DNA of 64,000 bases from Sphingobium sp052327305 (GCF_052327305.1 NZ_CP182486.1:2356001-2420000), one strand, 5' to 3'; positions 17,417 through 27,306 are shown, counted from the stretch's first letter. The notes: generated by a model from the letters alone, not told the origin. Made by a program: numbers and translations.

Positions 17417-18886
17417 TCAGCCCGTCGGCTTCATCCGCCCGGCCGGCTCCGTCTCCGCATTCACGGCGTCCTTGCATTCCTCGTCTTCCGGCAGGATCAT
17501 CGGCCTCTGCTTGCGCCAGCCGCCCTTGAGGTAAACGAGCGCTGCCATGCTGGCCGCGGCGAATGATCCCACGGGCATGCTCACCCACAGCGCGTCCGCG
17601 CCCAGCCAACCGTAGGCGAGAAAGTAGAAACCGAGCCGCACCGGGAACATGGCGATGATGAGGATGATGAGCGGCCACACGACCACGCCGTTGGCCCGCA
17701 TCACACCGAAAAGCACCATCGATATGCCGAAGATGATGAAGGACCAGCTTGCGAGGAACTGGATGTGCCGGGCAATCTCGATCGCGGGGCTGCCGCCGCC
17801 CAGAAACAGCGCGAGGAGCGGGCGGTCGGCAATCAGGATGAGCGCCACCATCACTCCGGTAATGGCGAGGTGGAAGAGGATGCCGGTCCGCGCGATGCGA
17901 CTCACCCGGTCCCACAGCCCCGCGCCTACATTCTGCGCGGCCATCGCGCTCACTGCCCCGCCGATCGCCATCGCGGGCATCTGCACATAGGTCCAGAGCT
18001 GCTGCGCGGCGCCATAGGCAGCAGTCGTCAGCGTTCCTTCCCGGTTGACGAGGCCAACGAGGATAAGTCCGGCCGTCGAAATGACGATCATTTGCAGCCC
18101 CATGGGCAGGCCCTTGCCCACCAGCAGGCGGATATCCGCCACGCTGGGTAAAAGGGTGCGCAGTTCCGCGCCGCGCAGCCGCAGCGGCAGGTCACGCGCA
18201 TAGATATAAATGAGCAGGGCAACGAGGCTCGCATAGTTGGCAATGGCCGTCGCGAAGGCGGAGCCCGCGATGCCCATGCGCGGGGCGGGGCCGAGGCCGA
18301 GGATGAAGACGGGGTTGAGCCCGGCATCGAGAATGCAGGCGACGATCATGAACCAGAGCGGCGTCATAGCGTCGCCCGATCCACGCAGGCCCATCATCAG
18401 CATCACCAGCAGCAGCATGCCGGGCATGGCGAGGAAAATGATGCGCAGATAGGCGAGTGCCAGCGGAAACGCCTCGGGCGGCGTCGCAAGCATCGTGAGG
18501 ATCCGTGGCGCCCCAAACCAGCCGAGCGTGGCGATCAGCACGGAGAGGAACAGGCAGAAACCGACCGAGGCGCCGAAGGCATGGCGCGCAGCCGTAATAT
18601 CGCGCCGGCCCATGGCCTGTCCCACCATCACCGTCGCTGCCATGCCGAAGCCGAACACGGCGGAGAACATCAGGAACATGATGATGTTGGCGTTGGCCGT
18701 GGCGGCGAGCGCGTCTTCTCCCAGAAAGCGCCCGATCCATATGGCATTGATCGAGCCGTTCAGGGACTGGAGAATGTTCGAGGCGAGCGTGGGCAGCGAG
18801 AAGAGCAGAAGCGTCTTCCCGATCGGCCCCTGCGTCAGGTCCCTCTGTCCCGGCCCCCGGCCGGTCGGATTTGCCGAACCAGCCAT
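17417..18886 (-). CDS. MATE family efflux transporter
   Basis: A 489-residue protein with twelve hydrophobic segments in two related halves. Typical MATE features: GPIGKTLLLFSLPTLASNILQSLNG in the first helix, ATANANIIMFLMFS, and GMAATVMVGQAMGRRD. These are Na+- or H+-driven exporters of cationic drugs and metabolites; the substrate cannot be assigned. It starts eight bases after the valS stop and is likely cotranscribed. A hydrophilic C-terminal tail (EDEECKDAVNAETEPAG) is unusual but short. Confidence 0.9.
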   Translation of the reverse strand: MAGSANPTGRGPGQRDLTQGPIGKTLLLFSLPTLASNILQSLNGSINAIWIGRFLGEDALAATANANIIMFLMFSAVFGFGMAATVMVGQAMGRRDITAARHAFGASVGFCLFLSVLIATLGWFGAPRILTMLATPPEAFPLALAYLRIIFLAMPGMLLLVMLMMGLRGSGDAMTPLWFMIVACILDAGLNPVFILGLGPAPRMGIAGSAFATAIANYASLVALLIYIYARDLPLRLRGAELRTLLPSVADIRLLVGKGLPMGLQMIVISTAGLILVGLVNREGTLTTAAYGAAQQLWTYVQMPAMAIGGAVSAMAAQNVGAGLWDRVSRIARTGILFHLAITGVMVALILIADRPLLALFLGGGSPAIEIARHIQFLASWSFIIFGISMVLFGVMRANGVVVWPLIILIIAMFPVRLGFYFLAYGWLGADALWVSMPVGSFAAASMAALVYLKGGWRKQRPMILPEDEECKDAVNAETEPAGRMKPTG

Positions 18887-18894
18887 CGCCGCCT

Positions 18895-21612
18895 TTATCC
18901 CAGCCGAGCCATCGCCGCACCGAGCCGCTCGGCCTCGGCGGATTTCTCGGCATGGTCGGCGCGGGCCTTCTCCACGGCGTCGGGCTTGGCCTTCTCGACG
19001 AACGCGGGATTGGAGAGGCGCCCGGCGAGTGACTTGGCTTCCTTGTCCGCCGCATCGCGCGCTTTGGCGAGACGCGCCTTCTCCGCCGCGATGTCGATCA
19101 CACCTTCGAGGGGGAGCACGAATGTCGCTTCATCCACCACGATCTGTGCGGCACCGCCGCTCACGGTCTCGTCGAAACGCCACTCTTCGATCCGCGACAG
19201 GCGGGAAAGCGACGACCCCAGCCGTTCGATACGAGCACGGGTCTGGGCCGAAGCGTCATTGATTATGGCGCTAAGCTTCGCTCCGGGCGGCACGCCGAGT
19301 TCAGAGCGCGCGGCGCGCACTTCGCTCACCAGCCGGATCAGCCAGTCGATCTCGGCTTTCGCGTGAACGTCGACCTGCGCCTGCGGCTCAGGCCACTTCG
19401 CTACGATCAGCTCATAGGGGCGCTCGCCTTGCGCGCTCCAAAGCTCCTCGGTGATGAATGGCATGAACGGGTGGAGCATGACGAGGATCTGGTCGATCAC
19501 CCAGCCTGCGACCAACTTGGTCTCGGCATCCATCTCGCCCTTCTCGCCATCCACGAAGGCTGGCTTCACCAGTTCCAGATACCAGTCGCAGAAGCGATCC
19601 CACACGAAGCGGTAGATGGCGCTTGCTGCCGCGTCGAAGCGCAGGTCCGCCATTGCCTTGTCGAGCGCGCCGAGCGTCTCGATCACTTCGCCGATGATCC
19701 ACTTGTTGACCGCAAGCGTCGCGGTGGGCGCGGCCAGTGTGGTGCTGGCGCCGATCCCATTGGCCTGCGCGAAGCGGACGGCATTCCAGAGCTTGGTCGC
19801 GAAGTTGCGGTATCCCTCGACCCGCTTCTCGTCCATCTTCACGTCGCGGCCCTGGCTCTCCATCGCGGCCATGAAGAAGCGCAGCGCATCCGCGCCATAT
19901 TGGTCGATCAGGCCGAGCGGATCGACGACATTGCCCTTGGACTTGGACATTTTCTGGCCATCGGCGGCACGCACCAATCCATGCAGGTACAGCCGCTTCC
20001 AGGGCACATCCTTCATGAAGTGGATGCCCTGCATCGCCATGCGCGCATCCCAGAAGAAGAGGATGTCGAAACCTGAGATCAGCAGATCGTTGGGATAGTG
20101 CTTGGCGACCAGGTTGCTCTTTTCCGGCCAACCCAAGGTCGCGAAGGGCCAGAGCGCGGACGAGAACCATGTGTCGAGCACGTCTTCGTCGCGGGTTAGC
20201 TTGCGGTTGCCCGCCTGCGCCTGTGCTTCCTCCTCGGTTTCGGCGACAAAGACGTTACCGTCTTCGTCGAACCATGCCGGAATACGGTGGCCCCACCACA
20301 ATTGCCGGGAGACGCACCAGGGCTGGATGTTCTCCATCCAGTTGAAGTAAGTCTTTTCCCACGTCTTGGGCACGATCTCGATCGCGCCGGACTTCACGGC
20401 CTCGATCGCGGGCTGAGCCAGCGTTGCGGCATCGACATACCACTGGTCGGTCAGCCATGGTTCGATGACCACGCCGCCGCGATCGCCATAAGGCGTCTGG
20501 ATCGTGCGGGGCTCGGCTTCATGCGCGGTCTCATCACCCTCCTTGTCCCTGGTGACATGAGGGATGAGGAAGCCAAGCGCCTTCATCTGCGCGACGACTT
20601 GGCTGCGCGCCTCGAATCGCCCGACGCCGAGATACTCGTCCGGAATCAGCCCGTCGGCAGTCTGCACGACGTTCGCCTCGGCATCGAACATGTTGAGCAT
20701 ATCGCCCGCCGCGATGCCGGCACGCCGACCCACCTCGAAATCGTTGAAGTCGTGCCCCGGCGTGATTTTCACTGCGCCCGATCCCAGTTCTGGGTCGGCA
20801 TGGTCATCCGCGACGATCGGCACGCGGCGACCGGTAATCGGCAGCGTCACATACTTTCCGATCACGCTCTGGTAGCGCGCGTCCTCGGGGTTCACGGCGA
20901 CGGCCATATCGGCCAGCATCGTCTCGGGCCGGGTCGTTGCGACCTCGATATAGTCGCGGCCTTCCATACCGGGGCCATCCAGCGTCACGCCGTCTGCCAG
21001 CGGGTAACGGAAATGCCAGAAACCGCCCTGCACTTCGCGGGTCTCGACCTCCAGATCGCTGATCGCGGTCTTGAGCTTGGGGTCCCAGTTCACCAGCCGC
21101 TTGTCGCGATAGATGAGGCCCTGATTATACAGGTCGACGAAGACCTTTACGACCGCCTTGGTGAAGTGCGGGTCCATCGTAAACTGCTCGCGGCTCCAGT
21201 CCATCGAACAGCCCAGACGCCGCAGCTGGCCGGTGATCGTGCCGCCGCTCTCGCGCTTCCACTCCCAGACCTTCTCGACGAATCCTTCGCGGGTATAGTT
21301 GGTCCGCTTGTCCTGCTGCGCTTCCATCTGTCGCTCGACAACCATCTGCGTGGCGATGCCCGCATGGTCCGTGCCGACCACCCAAAGTGCGTCTTTTCCG
21401 CGCAGTCGCTCATAGCGGATGACGACATCCTGCAATGTGTTGTCGAGAGCGTGCCCGATGTGCAGCGACCCGGTGACGTTGGGCGGCGGATTCACGATGG
21501 TGAAGGGCGCGGCATCGGGCCGCGCGGGGCGGAACAGGCCGCCCTTTTCCCAATGGGCATACCATTTCGCTTCAATGGCGGCGGGATCGAAAGTCTTGGA
21601 AAGCTCGGACAT
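18895..21612 (-). CDS. valS: Valyl-tRNA synthetase
   Basis: A 905-residue class I synthetase. NPPPNVTGSLHIGHAL (about 40-55) holds the HIGH motif and KMSKSKGNV (about 545) the KMSKS loop. The editing domain lies between (TTRPETMLADMAVAVNP, DHADPELGSGAVKITPGHDFND). The C-terminal arm ends in a coiled coil (KARLAKARDAADKEAKSLAGRL). It charges tRNA-Val and hydrolyses mischarged Thr. Length is normal. About 160 bp upstream are without a gene; they hold only a short hairpin (ggtcgc/gcgacc at 21696-21711). Confidence 0.97.
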   Translation of the reverse strand: MSELSKTFDPAAIEAKWYAHWEKGGLFRPARPDAAPFTIVNPPPNVTGSLHIGHALDNTLQDVVIRYERLRGKDALWVVGTDHAGIATQMVVERQMEAQQDKRTNYTREGFVEKVWEWKRESGGTITGQLRRLGCSMDWSREQFTMDPHFTKAVVKVFVDLYNQGLIYRDKRLVNWDPKLKTAISDLEVETREVQGGFWHFRYPLADGVTLDGPGMEGRDYIEVATTRPETMLADMAVAVNPEDARYQSVIGKYVTLPITGRRVPIVADDHADPELGSGAVKITPGHDFNDFEVGRRAGIAAGDMLNMFDAEANVVQTADGLIPDEYLGVGRFEARSQVVAQMKALGFLIPHVTRDKEGDETAHEAEPRTIQTPYGDRGGVVIEPWLTDQWYVDAATLAQPAIEAVKSGAIEIVPKTWEKTYFNWMENIQPWCVSRQLWWGHRIPAWFDEDGNVFVAETEEEAQAQAGNRKLTRDEDVLDTWFSSALWPFATLGWPEKSNLVAKHYPNDLLISGFDILFFWDARMAMQGIHFMKDVPWKRLYLHGLVRAADGQKMSKSKGNVVDPLGLIDQYGADALRFFMAAMESQGRDVKMDEKRVEGYRNFATKLWNAVRFAQANGIGASTTLAAPTATLAVNKWIIGEVIETLGALDKAMADLRFDAAASAIYRFVWDRFCDWYLELVKPAFVDGEKGEMDAETKLVAGWVIDQILVMLHPFMPFITEELWSAQGERPYELIVAKWPEPQAQVDVHAKAEIDWLIRLVSEVRAARSELGVPPGAKLSAIINDASAQTRARIERLGSSLSRLSRIEEWRFDETVSGGAAQIVVDEATFVLPLEGVIDIAAEKARLAKARDAADKEAKSLAGRLSNPAFVEKAKPDAVEKARADHAEKSAEAERLGAAMARLG

Positions 21613-21774
21613 GGGGCAAGGCCCTTAAAGTTTCTTGTGCGGGCGCGCCAGCCAAAGCGGCGGCACGACGGCGCAAGGTGAAATTAAGTGATGGAGCAGG
21701 GTCGCACGAGCGACCGCGATACAGCGTGAAGCCAGTTCCTGCCGGACTGCTTGGCTCAGGCGGCAGCCCGGCCT

Positions 21775-22353
21775 TTATACTCGGCCGGTGATCTTCTCGA
21801 TCTCGCGCTTCACCATGGTTTCCACAAGTCCGGGAAGATTGGCGTCGAGCCACTCCTTGAGCATCGGCCGCAGCATCTCCTGCACCAGCCCTTCAAGTGT
21901 GTTCGATGGCGCATCCGCAGGCTTGATGAGCAAAGACGAGAGGCTGGAAAGCGCCTCCCTTACGGCCGCGGCGCTACTGTCCGAGATAACGGCAGGAGCG
22001 GCGTCAACCGACACCTCAGACGCCGCGCCGATTTCGGCAGTCGTGGCGTTCCTCGGCGGCTTCACCATGACTTCGCTCTCCTCGACTTCCGGCTTCTCTA
22101 CGACAGGAAAGAGCGCAACGTTGGCGTTCGTTTCCCCGGCATCCGCGGAGCTGTCATCCGGCACAATGGCGTCGGTCAACTCCAGAATCTGGTCGTCTTC
22201 AGCTATCTCAGGTGTCGGCACGGATCTGATGACGGGTTTGCGCCGCGGCGGACGCGGCATTCCGGCCGCGCGCGCGTTGTCTTCATCCGCAATGATCCGC
22301 TTTATGGAGGAGAGAATCTCCTCCATCGACTGGTCGTTAGACAGCGCGCCCAT
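21775..22353 (-). CDS. DUF2497 / PopZ-like polar organising protein
   Basis: About 192 residues: an N-terminal amphipathic helix, MEEILSSIKRIIADEDNAR, a long acidic Pro/Glu/Ser-rich unstructured middle, and a conserved C-terminal helical region, LEGLVQEMLRPMLKEWLDANLPGLVETMVKREIEKI in pieces. This is the architecture of PopZ, which self-assembles at cell poles and anchors the centromere complex in Caulobacter. ATG 22353 is chosen because GGGGAAA precedes it; TTG 22368 would add five residues. It follows tolC directly and is probably cotranscribed. Confidence 0.8.
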   Translation of the reverse strand: MGALSNDQSMEEILSSIKRIIADEDNARAAGMPRPPRRKPVIRSVPTPEIAEDDQILELTDAIVPDDSSADAGETNANVALFPVVEKPEVEESEVMVKPPRNATTAEIGAASEVSVDAAPAVISDSSAAAVREALSSLSSLLIKPADAPSNTLEGLVQEMLRPMLKEWLDANLPGLVETMVKREIEKITGRV

Positions 22354-22368
22354 GATTTTCCCCGGCAA

Positions 22369-23820
22369 TCAAGGATTCGTAACGGGCGCTACTGTCGCGT
22401 TTTGAGCTGGTGAGTCAACGGTCCTTGATGAAACCGGCTTTGGAGCGGGATCATCCGCCCAGTCGTTCCATTTGCCCTTCACGCGTTCGTAGTTGACGAC
22501 CGGGTCATAAAGAGACCCGCCATCGAGGCCGAGATCCGTGGCCTCGACCTGGCCCATAGCCGCGAGCAGGGAAAAGCCGGCCACATAGGAATTGCGCTGT
22601 GCGGTGACGTGCTGGACGCGCGCAGTGAATGCCTCGCGCTCGGCGTCGAGAATGTCGAGGATGGTCCGCGAACCCACGGTGTTCTCAGCGCGCACACCCT
22701 CCAATGATAGCTCTGCTGCTGAGACGGCGACGCGCGTCGATTCGATGATCGTGTTGCTCGCTTTCCAGCTCGCGTAGAAGGCGCGCGTCTGCGCGACGAG
22801 ATCGCGCTCGCTTGCCGTTTCCTGCTCCATCGCCTGCGACTCGAGCGCCTGATTGCGCCGGACCTGAGCGCTTGGCCGTCCGCCCTGATAAAGCGGCAGG
22901 GCCAGCGTTGCGCCCACGGTCAGGTTTTCGCCATAGTTCTGGAAGCCCGCAGCAGCAGGGGTTGAGCCGAAGTCCGTCGTATGGCGGCCATTGCCAACCA
23001 CAGATATCGTGGGAAGGCGCGCGCCCTTCGCGACGCGCACGTCATAAGCGGCGGCCTCGCGGGCCTTGCGCGCGGCTGCAAGGTCCGGGTTATTGGCGAT
23101 AGCGACGTCCACTGCATCATCTGGTGATCCCGGCAGGCCGGGGAGGACAGGGGGCTGCTGAAGGTCGACAGGGGCGTGACCGACGAGCTGGGTATAGCGT
23201 TCACGCGACGCGATGAGGTTCGAGCGGGCCGTTTCCAGATCGCCCCGGGCGATGGCGAGCCGCGAATCGGACTGGGCAACGTCCGTGCGGGTAAGATCGC
23301 CGACCTCGAAGCGATCACGCGTGGCGCGCAAATTCACTTCGAGGATATTCACGTTGTTCTCGCTCAGGCCTACAATCGCCTGATCGCGGATCACGTCCAT
23401 GTAGGCAGCGACGACCTGCGAAAACACAGTGAGCTCCGTGCCCCGCAGCGTGAATTGCCCCGCCTCGACGCGCGTCTTGGCGGCGTTGATGCTGTTTCTT
23501 ACCGTGCCTCCCGAATAGACCGGCGTGGACAAGCCGAGCTGGACGACGCCGGTATGCTCGGCCTGAAAAGGATTCGCCGGGCGCAGATAGGCGTTGTCAG
23601 TATACTGTCCCTGAAGCTGCGCACTCGGGCGCCCGGCCGCCTTAGCCAACGGTACGGTCTCATCGGTCGCGCGCTGGCCCGATCGCGCCGCATTCAATGT
23701 AGGATTGTCGCGATATGCGGCTGCGAGCGCTTCCTGCAGCGTTTCGGCGCTGGCGGGCTGTGCCGCGCTGGCGAGCAGCATGGCGCCCAGTGCCGCCCGG
23801 GTGAGGAAGGAAGCACGCAT
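22369..23820 (-). CDS. tolC: TolC family outer-membrane channel protein
   Basis: A 483-residue protein with a signal peptide (MRASFLTRAALGAMLLASAAQPASA), then two repeats of the outer-membrane efflux family: LQEALAAAYRDNPTLNAAR at 25-45, PVYSGGTVRNSINAAK, DLTRTDVAQSDSRLAIA, and in the second half LPLYQGGRPSAQVRRN and NTVGSRTILDILDAEREAF. TolC trimers form the outer-membrane exit duct for RND pumps and type I secretion. The frame is open further upstream, but ATG 23820 opens the signal peptide. pcm lies 20 bp upstream, an arrangement common in alphaproteobacteria. Confidence 0.94.
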   Translation of the reverse strand: MRASFLTRAALGAMLLASAAQPASAETLQEALAAAYRDNPTLNAARSGQRATDETVPLAKAAGRPSAQLQGQYTDNAYLRPANPFQAEHTGVVQLGLSTPVYSGGTVRNSINAAKTRVEAGQFTLRGTELTVFSQVVAAYMDVIRDQAIVGLSENNVNILEVNLRATRDRFEVGDLTRTDVAQSDSRLAIARGDLETARSNLIASRERYTQLVGHAPVDLQQPPVLPGLPGSPDDAVDVAIANNPDLAAARKAREAAAYDVRVAKGARLPTISVVGNGRHTTDFGSTPAAAGFQNYGENLTVGATLALPLYQGGRPSAQVRRNQALESQAMEQETASERDLVAQTRAFYASWKASNTIIESTRVAVSAAELSLEGVRAENTVGSRTILDILDAEREAFTARVQHVTAQRNSYVAGFSLLAAMGQVEATDLGLDGGSLYDPVVNYERVKGKWNDWADDPAPKPVSSRTVDSPAQNATVAPVTNP

Positions 23821-23840
23821 GACTTGCACGGTCCGTTCGA

Positions 23841-24494
23841 TCAAAAAGTGAAGCTTTTGGGAGCCGCAAAACCCGGAAGGATCACGGCTTCGGCATCCAG
23901 AAATGGCACTGCACCAAAGCCGCCGGCGCTGCGCGTGCCCGAACACAGTCTGGTTACGCCGCGATCGACGCGGCCAAAGACAGCGCGTCCACCGATCTTG
24001 AGCTGGTCCGCCAAGCCGCTCGGGAAGGCCTCTATCGCACCGTCCACCAGAATCACGTCATAAGGTGCGCCCTGCGGAAAGCCGCCCGCCAAATCTGCTT
24101 TCTCGACCGTTACGCCCGCCTGGCCGCTGAGCGCCGAGGCGGCCATTTCCGCCAGACGCTCGTCGGACTCGACCGCGACAACGTTCGCGCCAAGTTCGGC
24201 CAGCAGCGCAGCGGCATAGCCGGTTGCGCCACCAATCAGCAGCACGTTCTCGCCTTTTCGCACCTGCGCTGCAACGATGAGCCGCGCAGTGGCGAGCGGG
24301 GCGTTGAGGGCGCGCGCGCCACCCAGCGGAACGGGCCTGTCGACATAGGCCGTATCCTTGCGTGCTTCAGGCACGAAGGCCTCCCGCGGCACCGCGAGAA
24401 TGGCGGCGATCACGGTCGGATCGTTGACATCGTTGGTGCGCAGCTGGCTTTCTACCATTGCGCGCCGCATCCCCAGGAAATTCTGCTCGGTCAT
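23841..24494 (-). CDS. Protein-L-isoaspartate O-methyltransferase family protein
   Basis: A 217-residue protein with RRAMVESQLRTNDVNDP at the start, VPREAFVPEARKDTAY, the SAM-binding loop LLIGGATGYAAALLAELGANVVAVESD (shown in parts) and DVILVDGAIEAFP. The family methylates isoaspartyl residues for repair. The loop reads GGATGY instead of the standard G-x-G-x-G, as in related PCMT-like proteins upstream of tolC, so full activity is uncertain. ATG 24494 (MTEQNFLGMRRAM) is chosen within a longer open frame. Confidence 0.82.
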   Translation of the reverse strand: MTEQNFLGMRRAMVESQLRTNDVNDPTVIAAILAVPREAFVPEARKDTAYVDRPVPLGGARALNAPLATARLIVAAQVRKGENVLLIGGATGYAAALLAELGANVVAVESDERLAEMAASALSGQAGVTVEKADLAGGFPQGAPYDVILVDGAIEAFPSGLADQLKIGGRAVFGRVDRGVTRLCSGTRSAGGFGAVPFLDAEAVILPGFAAPKSFTF

Positions 24495-24731
24495 GATGCC
24501 CCTGATGCCACAGCTGTATTGTTCTGGCAATACACGAACTGCCAGCGTGTCGTCTCTAGCGCCGAAGGGCGGCACAGAAAACCGTTTTCGCGAGCGCAGC
24601 ATGCCGCGTGCGTCATATCTGCGTATCCTTGCTAAACCGGCGCTCTGAATGGCCCGGACCGGCGCATCCGGCGCGAAGGGCACAACGCTTCCTTGACAGA
24701 TGCCTCCAAAGCGGGGATTGGGCGCGGCTCC

Positions 24732-24805
24732 GGCCCGATGGCGGAGTGGTTACGCAGAGGACTGCAAATCCTTGCACGCCGGTTCGATTCCGGCTCGGGC
24801 CTCCA
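24732..24805 (+). tRNA. tRNA-Cys (anticodon GCA)
   Basis: A 74-nt cloverleaf: acceptor GGCCCGA pairs with TCGGGCC, D arm GCGG..., anticodon loop CTGCAAA with GCA at 24764-24766, T arm GCCGGTTCGATTCCGGC, discriminator T (the Cys identity base) and encoded CCA. Confidence 0.97.
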
Positions 24806-24877
24806 CCTTTATTGTCGTTTTGCGACTCGCGATGCTCCTCGCGCCAGGACCGGCGCGTGGGTGCTGTCCGTCGCTTT

Positions 24878-25441
24878 TCAGTCCGCCTGACGCAGGATGA
24901 TTGCTGCTTCAGGCTTGTGGGCGCGGATTTCATCTGGCGTGAGGCCTTTGATTTCGTGCGGGAACACGAGCCACTCATCCGTCTCATGCACGAAGAAGTC
25001 GGGTGCGATCGCCACTTTGCTCCGCTTGGGCTTATAGTAGACCGTGGCAATGCGCACGGTCTCGGGCATGTTGTGCCGACAACGGGCCTTAAGCTCGTGC
25101 AGGAAGGTCGCAATCGACCGGCCGCTGTCGAACACGTCGTCTATCACTAGCAAGCGATCCGTCGGTTCGAGTGTGTCGATGAGATAGCCCAGTGAATAGA
25201 CGCGAACTTCGTGATCCTGCTGATCAATCCCCGTGTAGGACGCCGTGCGGATGGCGATATGGTCGGCGATCACCCCATGATACTCGAGCAATTCCTGAAC
25301 CGCGATCCCGACCGGAGCGCCGCCCCGCCAGATGCCGACAATGTGTGTGGGTTGATAGCCCGCATCGAGCACCCGGTTGCCGAGCCGAAAGGAATCGGCG
25401 AGCAGCTCGTTTGCGGAGAGATATCGCTTCTCGACGGTCAT
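24878..25441 (-). CDS. Phosphoribosyltransferase (hypoxanthine/guanine PRTase-like)
   Basis: A 187-residue type I phosphoribosyltransferase. The PRPP-binding loop is DRLLVIDDVFDSGRS (about 95-110), preceded by HIVGIWRGGAPVG and a flexible loop around IRTASYTG. These enzymes attach a nucleobase to PRPP; hypoxanthine, guanine or xanthine are the usual substrates, but the hood region is too divergent to choose. It is convergent with the tRNA-Cys gene. Confidence 0.85.
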   Translation of the reverse strand: MTVEKRYLSANELLADSFRLGNRVLDAGYQPTHIVGIWRGGAPVGIAVQELLEYHGVIADHIAIRTASYTGIDQQDHEVRVYSLGYLIDTLEPTDRLLVIDDVFDSGRSIATFLHELKARCRHNMPETVRIATVYYKPKRSKVAIAPDFFVHETDEWLVFPHEIKGLTPDEIRAHKPEAAIILRQAD

Positions 25442-25600
25442 CTAAGGATGCTCCATGCTCAGATATGACCATCGCTTAATCGAGTGAGGCGGGCGCTGTC
25501 ACGAGGCTCTTCGTTTATCGACGACACAAGACGTGGCGATACCCGGGACGATCATGTCCCACGGATGGACAAAGAAGCGAAGCGACTGTCTTTACACGCG

Positions 25601-25616
25601 TTAACGATTTAGTAAC
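25601..25616 (+). promoter_or_regulatory. Possible CtrA-type site
   Basis: TTAA-N7-GTAAC at 25601-25616 differs by one base from the alphaproteobacterial CtrA full site TTAA-N7-TTAAC. It lies 11 bp before the start of a small membrane protein gene. A single near-match may be chance. Confidence 0.3.
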
Positions 25617-25626
25617 CATTCGACCC

Positions 25627-25827
25627 ATGAGACGGTCGCTTGTTCTAACTAACGAAGTCGCACGCCACCCCTTCCGGATGGGCCTGCCTCAAAATGTGTT
25701 CCGCGTCGCGCCGGAGAACGAGGAAGACGCGCGTAAAGCCGCGCGGCAGTCCGACGATCAGGACTGGAAGCTCTTTCTCCTGAGCTTCACGGCCTTTTTC
25801 ACCGTGGCTTACAGCTTTATCGCCTGA
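25627..25827 (+). CDS. Small single-pass membrane protein, unknown function
   Basis: Sixty-six residues: a basic start, an acidic/charged middle (ENEEDARKAARQSDDQDWK) and one C-terminal hydrophobic helix (LFLLSFTAFFTVAYSFIA). The start could also be ATG 25678 (MGLPQNVF). No strong ribosome site is visible for either. It fills an otherwise empty 400-bp gap, and the ordered charged-then-membrane pattern suggests a real protein, but I do not recognise it. Confidence 0.45.
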   Translation: MRRSLVLTNEVARHPFRMGLPQNVFRVAPENEEDARKAARQSDDQDWKLFLLSFTAFFTVAYSFIA

Positions 25828-25840
25828 GAGCCCGACAGGG

Positions 25841-27154
25841 CTACTCGCCTTGAGGGACCGGCATGTCCTGGCAGCAGACGCGATGAAGCTTGAACGCAAG
25901 AGCCGCTGAGAAAGCGCACATCAGGCAAACAGTCAGCAGCGCTTCCCTGTTACTGAGCCCAGCGCCCATCGCGCCCATGATGACGAGGGCACCGAATACC
26001 ATTGCCCCCGAATTGACGACATTGTTCGCCGCTACGGTGCGTGCCGTCTGGCTCTTCTCGACCGTGGTGGTGAGAAACGCGTAAAGTGGCACGACGAACA
26101 TGCCGCCAAACGTCGCGATGCCGAACAAGGCCAGAAGGACGCGCCAGCTGTGGGGATGGGCGAGGAAGCCCGAAACGTCATACAGCACGCCGGCGGGCGC
26201 GGGAGTCCAGTCCTTAGATACGAACTGGAAGAACCAGACGAAACCAGCCATTACAAGAACGGCCGCAGGCGCATAGCGCGCGGAAACATGGCCCTGGAGC
26301 AACCGGTTGATCGCGACCGATCCAATCGCCACACCGATGGAGAAGATCGCCAGAAACAGGCTGGCGACTTCCTTGCTCGCCGTGAAATCATTCTTCACCA
26401 TCGGCGGGAAGATGATGATGAGCACGGTCGCGATCATCCAGAAGAAGCTGATCGACATGATGGCAAGGAAGAGGCGGCGAATGTGCATGGTTCCGCTGAT
26501 GAGCCGCCAGGAGGCCCGGATCACGTTGTAGTCGAGTTCGATGGGTGGGCCTTGTCGCGGTGCCGGCGGCACCATTCTGCCTGACAGATAGCCTATGCAC
26601 GCAATGACGATCACGCCCAGCGCAGCCTGTTTGGGGCTGATCCAGCCCGCGACGATCGTACCCGCCAGGATCGCGACATAAGTGCCGGCCTCCACAAGCC
26701 CGGTGCCGCCCAGCACTTCATCCTCATGAAGATGCTGGGGCAGAATCGCGTATTTTATGGGGCCGAAGAAGGTTGAGTGAATGCCCATGGCGAAGAGCGC
26801 CAGCAGCATGAGTCCAACCCCCAGCATGGGCAAATATTCGCATAGCACGAGGCCAGCGGCTCCCACGCTCATGATCGCGATCTCCGCGGTCTTCACCACC
26901 CGGATGATTCGCGCCTTATCGATATTGTCGGCCAACTGCCCGGAGAGCGCGGAGAGCAGGAAGAAGGGCAGAATGAAAAGCCCGGTCGCCAGGGCGTTGA
27001 AGTTCGATTCCTGCTGCGGGTCGCGGTAGACGACATAGGTGGCGAAGAGGATCATCGCCGTCTTGAAGAGGTTGTCGTTAAACGCGCCGAGAAACTGGGT
27101 GACGAAGAGCGGCAGGAAACGGCGATTGCCCAGAAGCCGCAGAGAAGCCTGCAT
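25841..27154 (-). CDS. MFS transporter, LplT-like
   Basis: A 437-residue protein with twelve helices. FLGAFNDNLFKTAMIL near residue 20 is typical of the lysophospholipid transporter/Aas group, and LSALSGQLADNIDKARIIR is the loop 2-3 motif A. FFGPIKYAILPQHLHEDE follows helix 4. LplT flips lysophospholipids across the inner membrane for reacylation; here the acyltransferase half found in fused homologues is absent. The divergent neighbour is pgsA, a phospholipid gene, which fits. Confidence 0.82.
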   Translation of the reverse strand: MQASLRLLGNRRFLPLFVTQFLGAFNDNLFKTAMILFATYVVYRDPQQESNFNALATGLFILPFFLLSALSGQLADNIDKARIIRVVKTAEIAIMSVGAAGLVLCEYLPMLGVGLMLLALFAMGIHSTFFGPIKYAILPQHLHEDEVLGGTGLVEAGTYVAILAGTIVAGWISPKQAALGVIVIACIGYLSGRMVPPAPRQGPPIELDYNVIRASWRLISGTMHIRRLFLAIMSISFFWMIATVLIIIFPPMVKNDFTASKEVASLFLAIFSIGVAIGSVAINRLLQGHVSARYAPAAVLVMAGFVWFFQFVSKDWTPAPAGVLYDVSGFLAHPHSWRVLLALFGIATFGGMFVVPLYAFLTTTVEKSQTARTVAANNVVNSGAMVFGALVIMGAMGAGLSNREALLTVCLMCAFSAALAFKLHRVCCQDMPVPQGE

Positions 27155-27306
27155 AAAGGCGAGTACTCAAAGCCCAGGCGAAACACCTGTCGCCCTGGCG
27201 GCGGCTTGTAACGTCGAACTATGAAGGATGAAAGATGTAGATGACGGGCGTGCGCCCAGCTGCGCTCGCTTGTTTCGGCAGGCCGGCTGTGGCAGCAGGA
27301 TTCGCC

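Noticed and set aside
20287..21681. 464-codon plus-strand open frame
   Set aside because: Entirely antisense to valS, with no recognisable domain.
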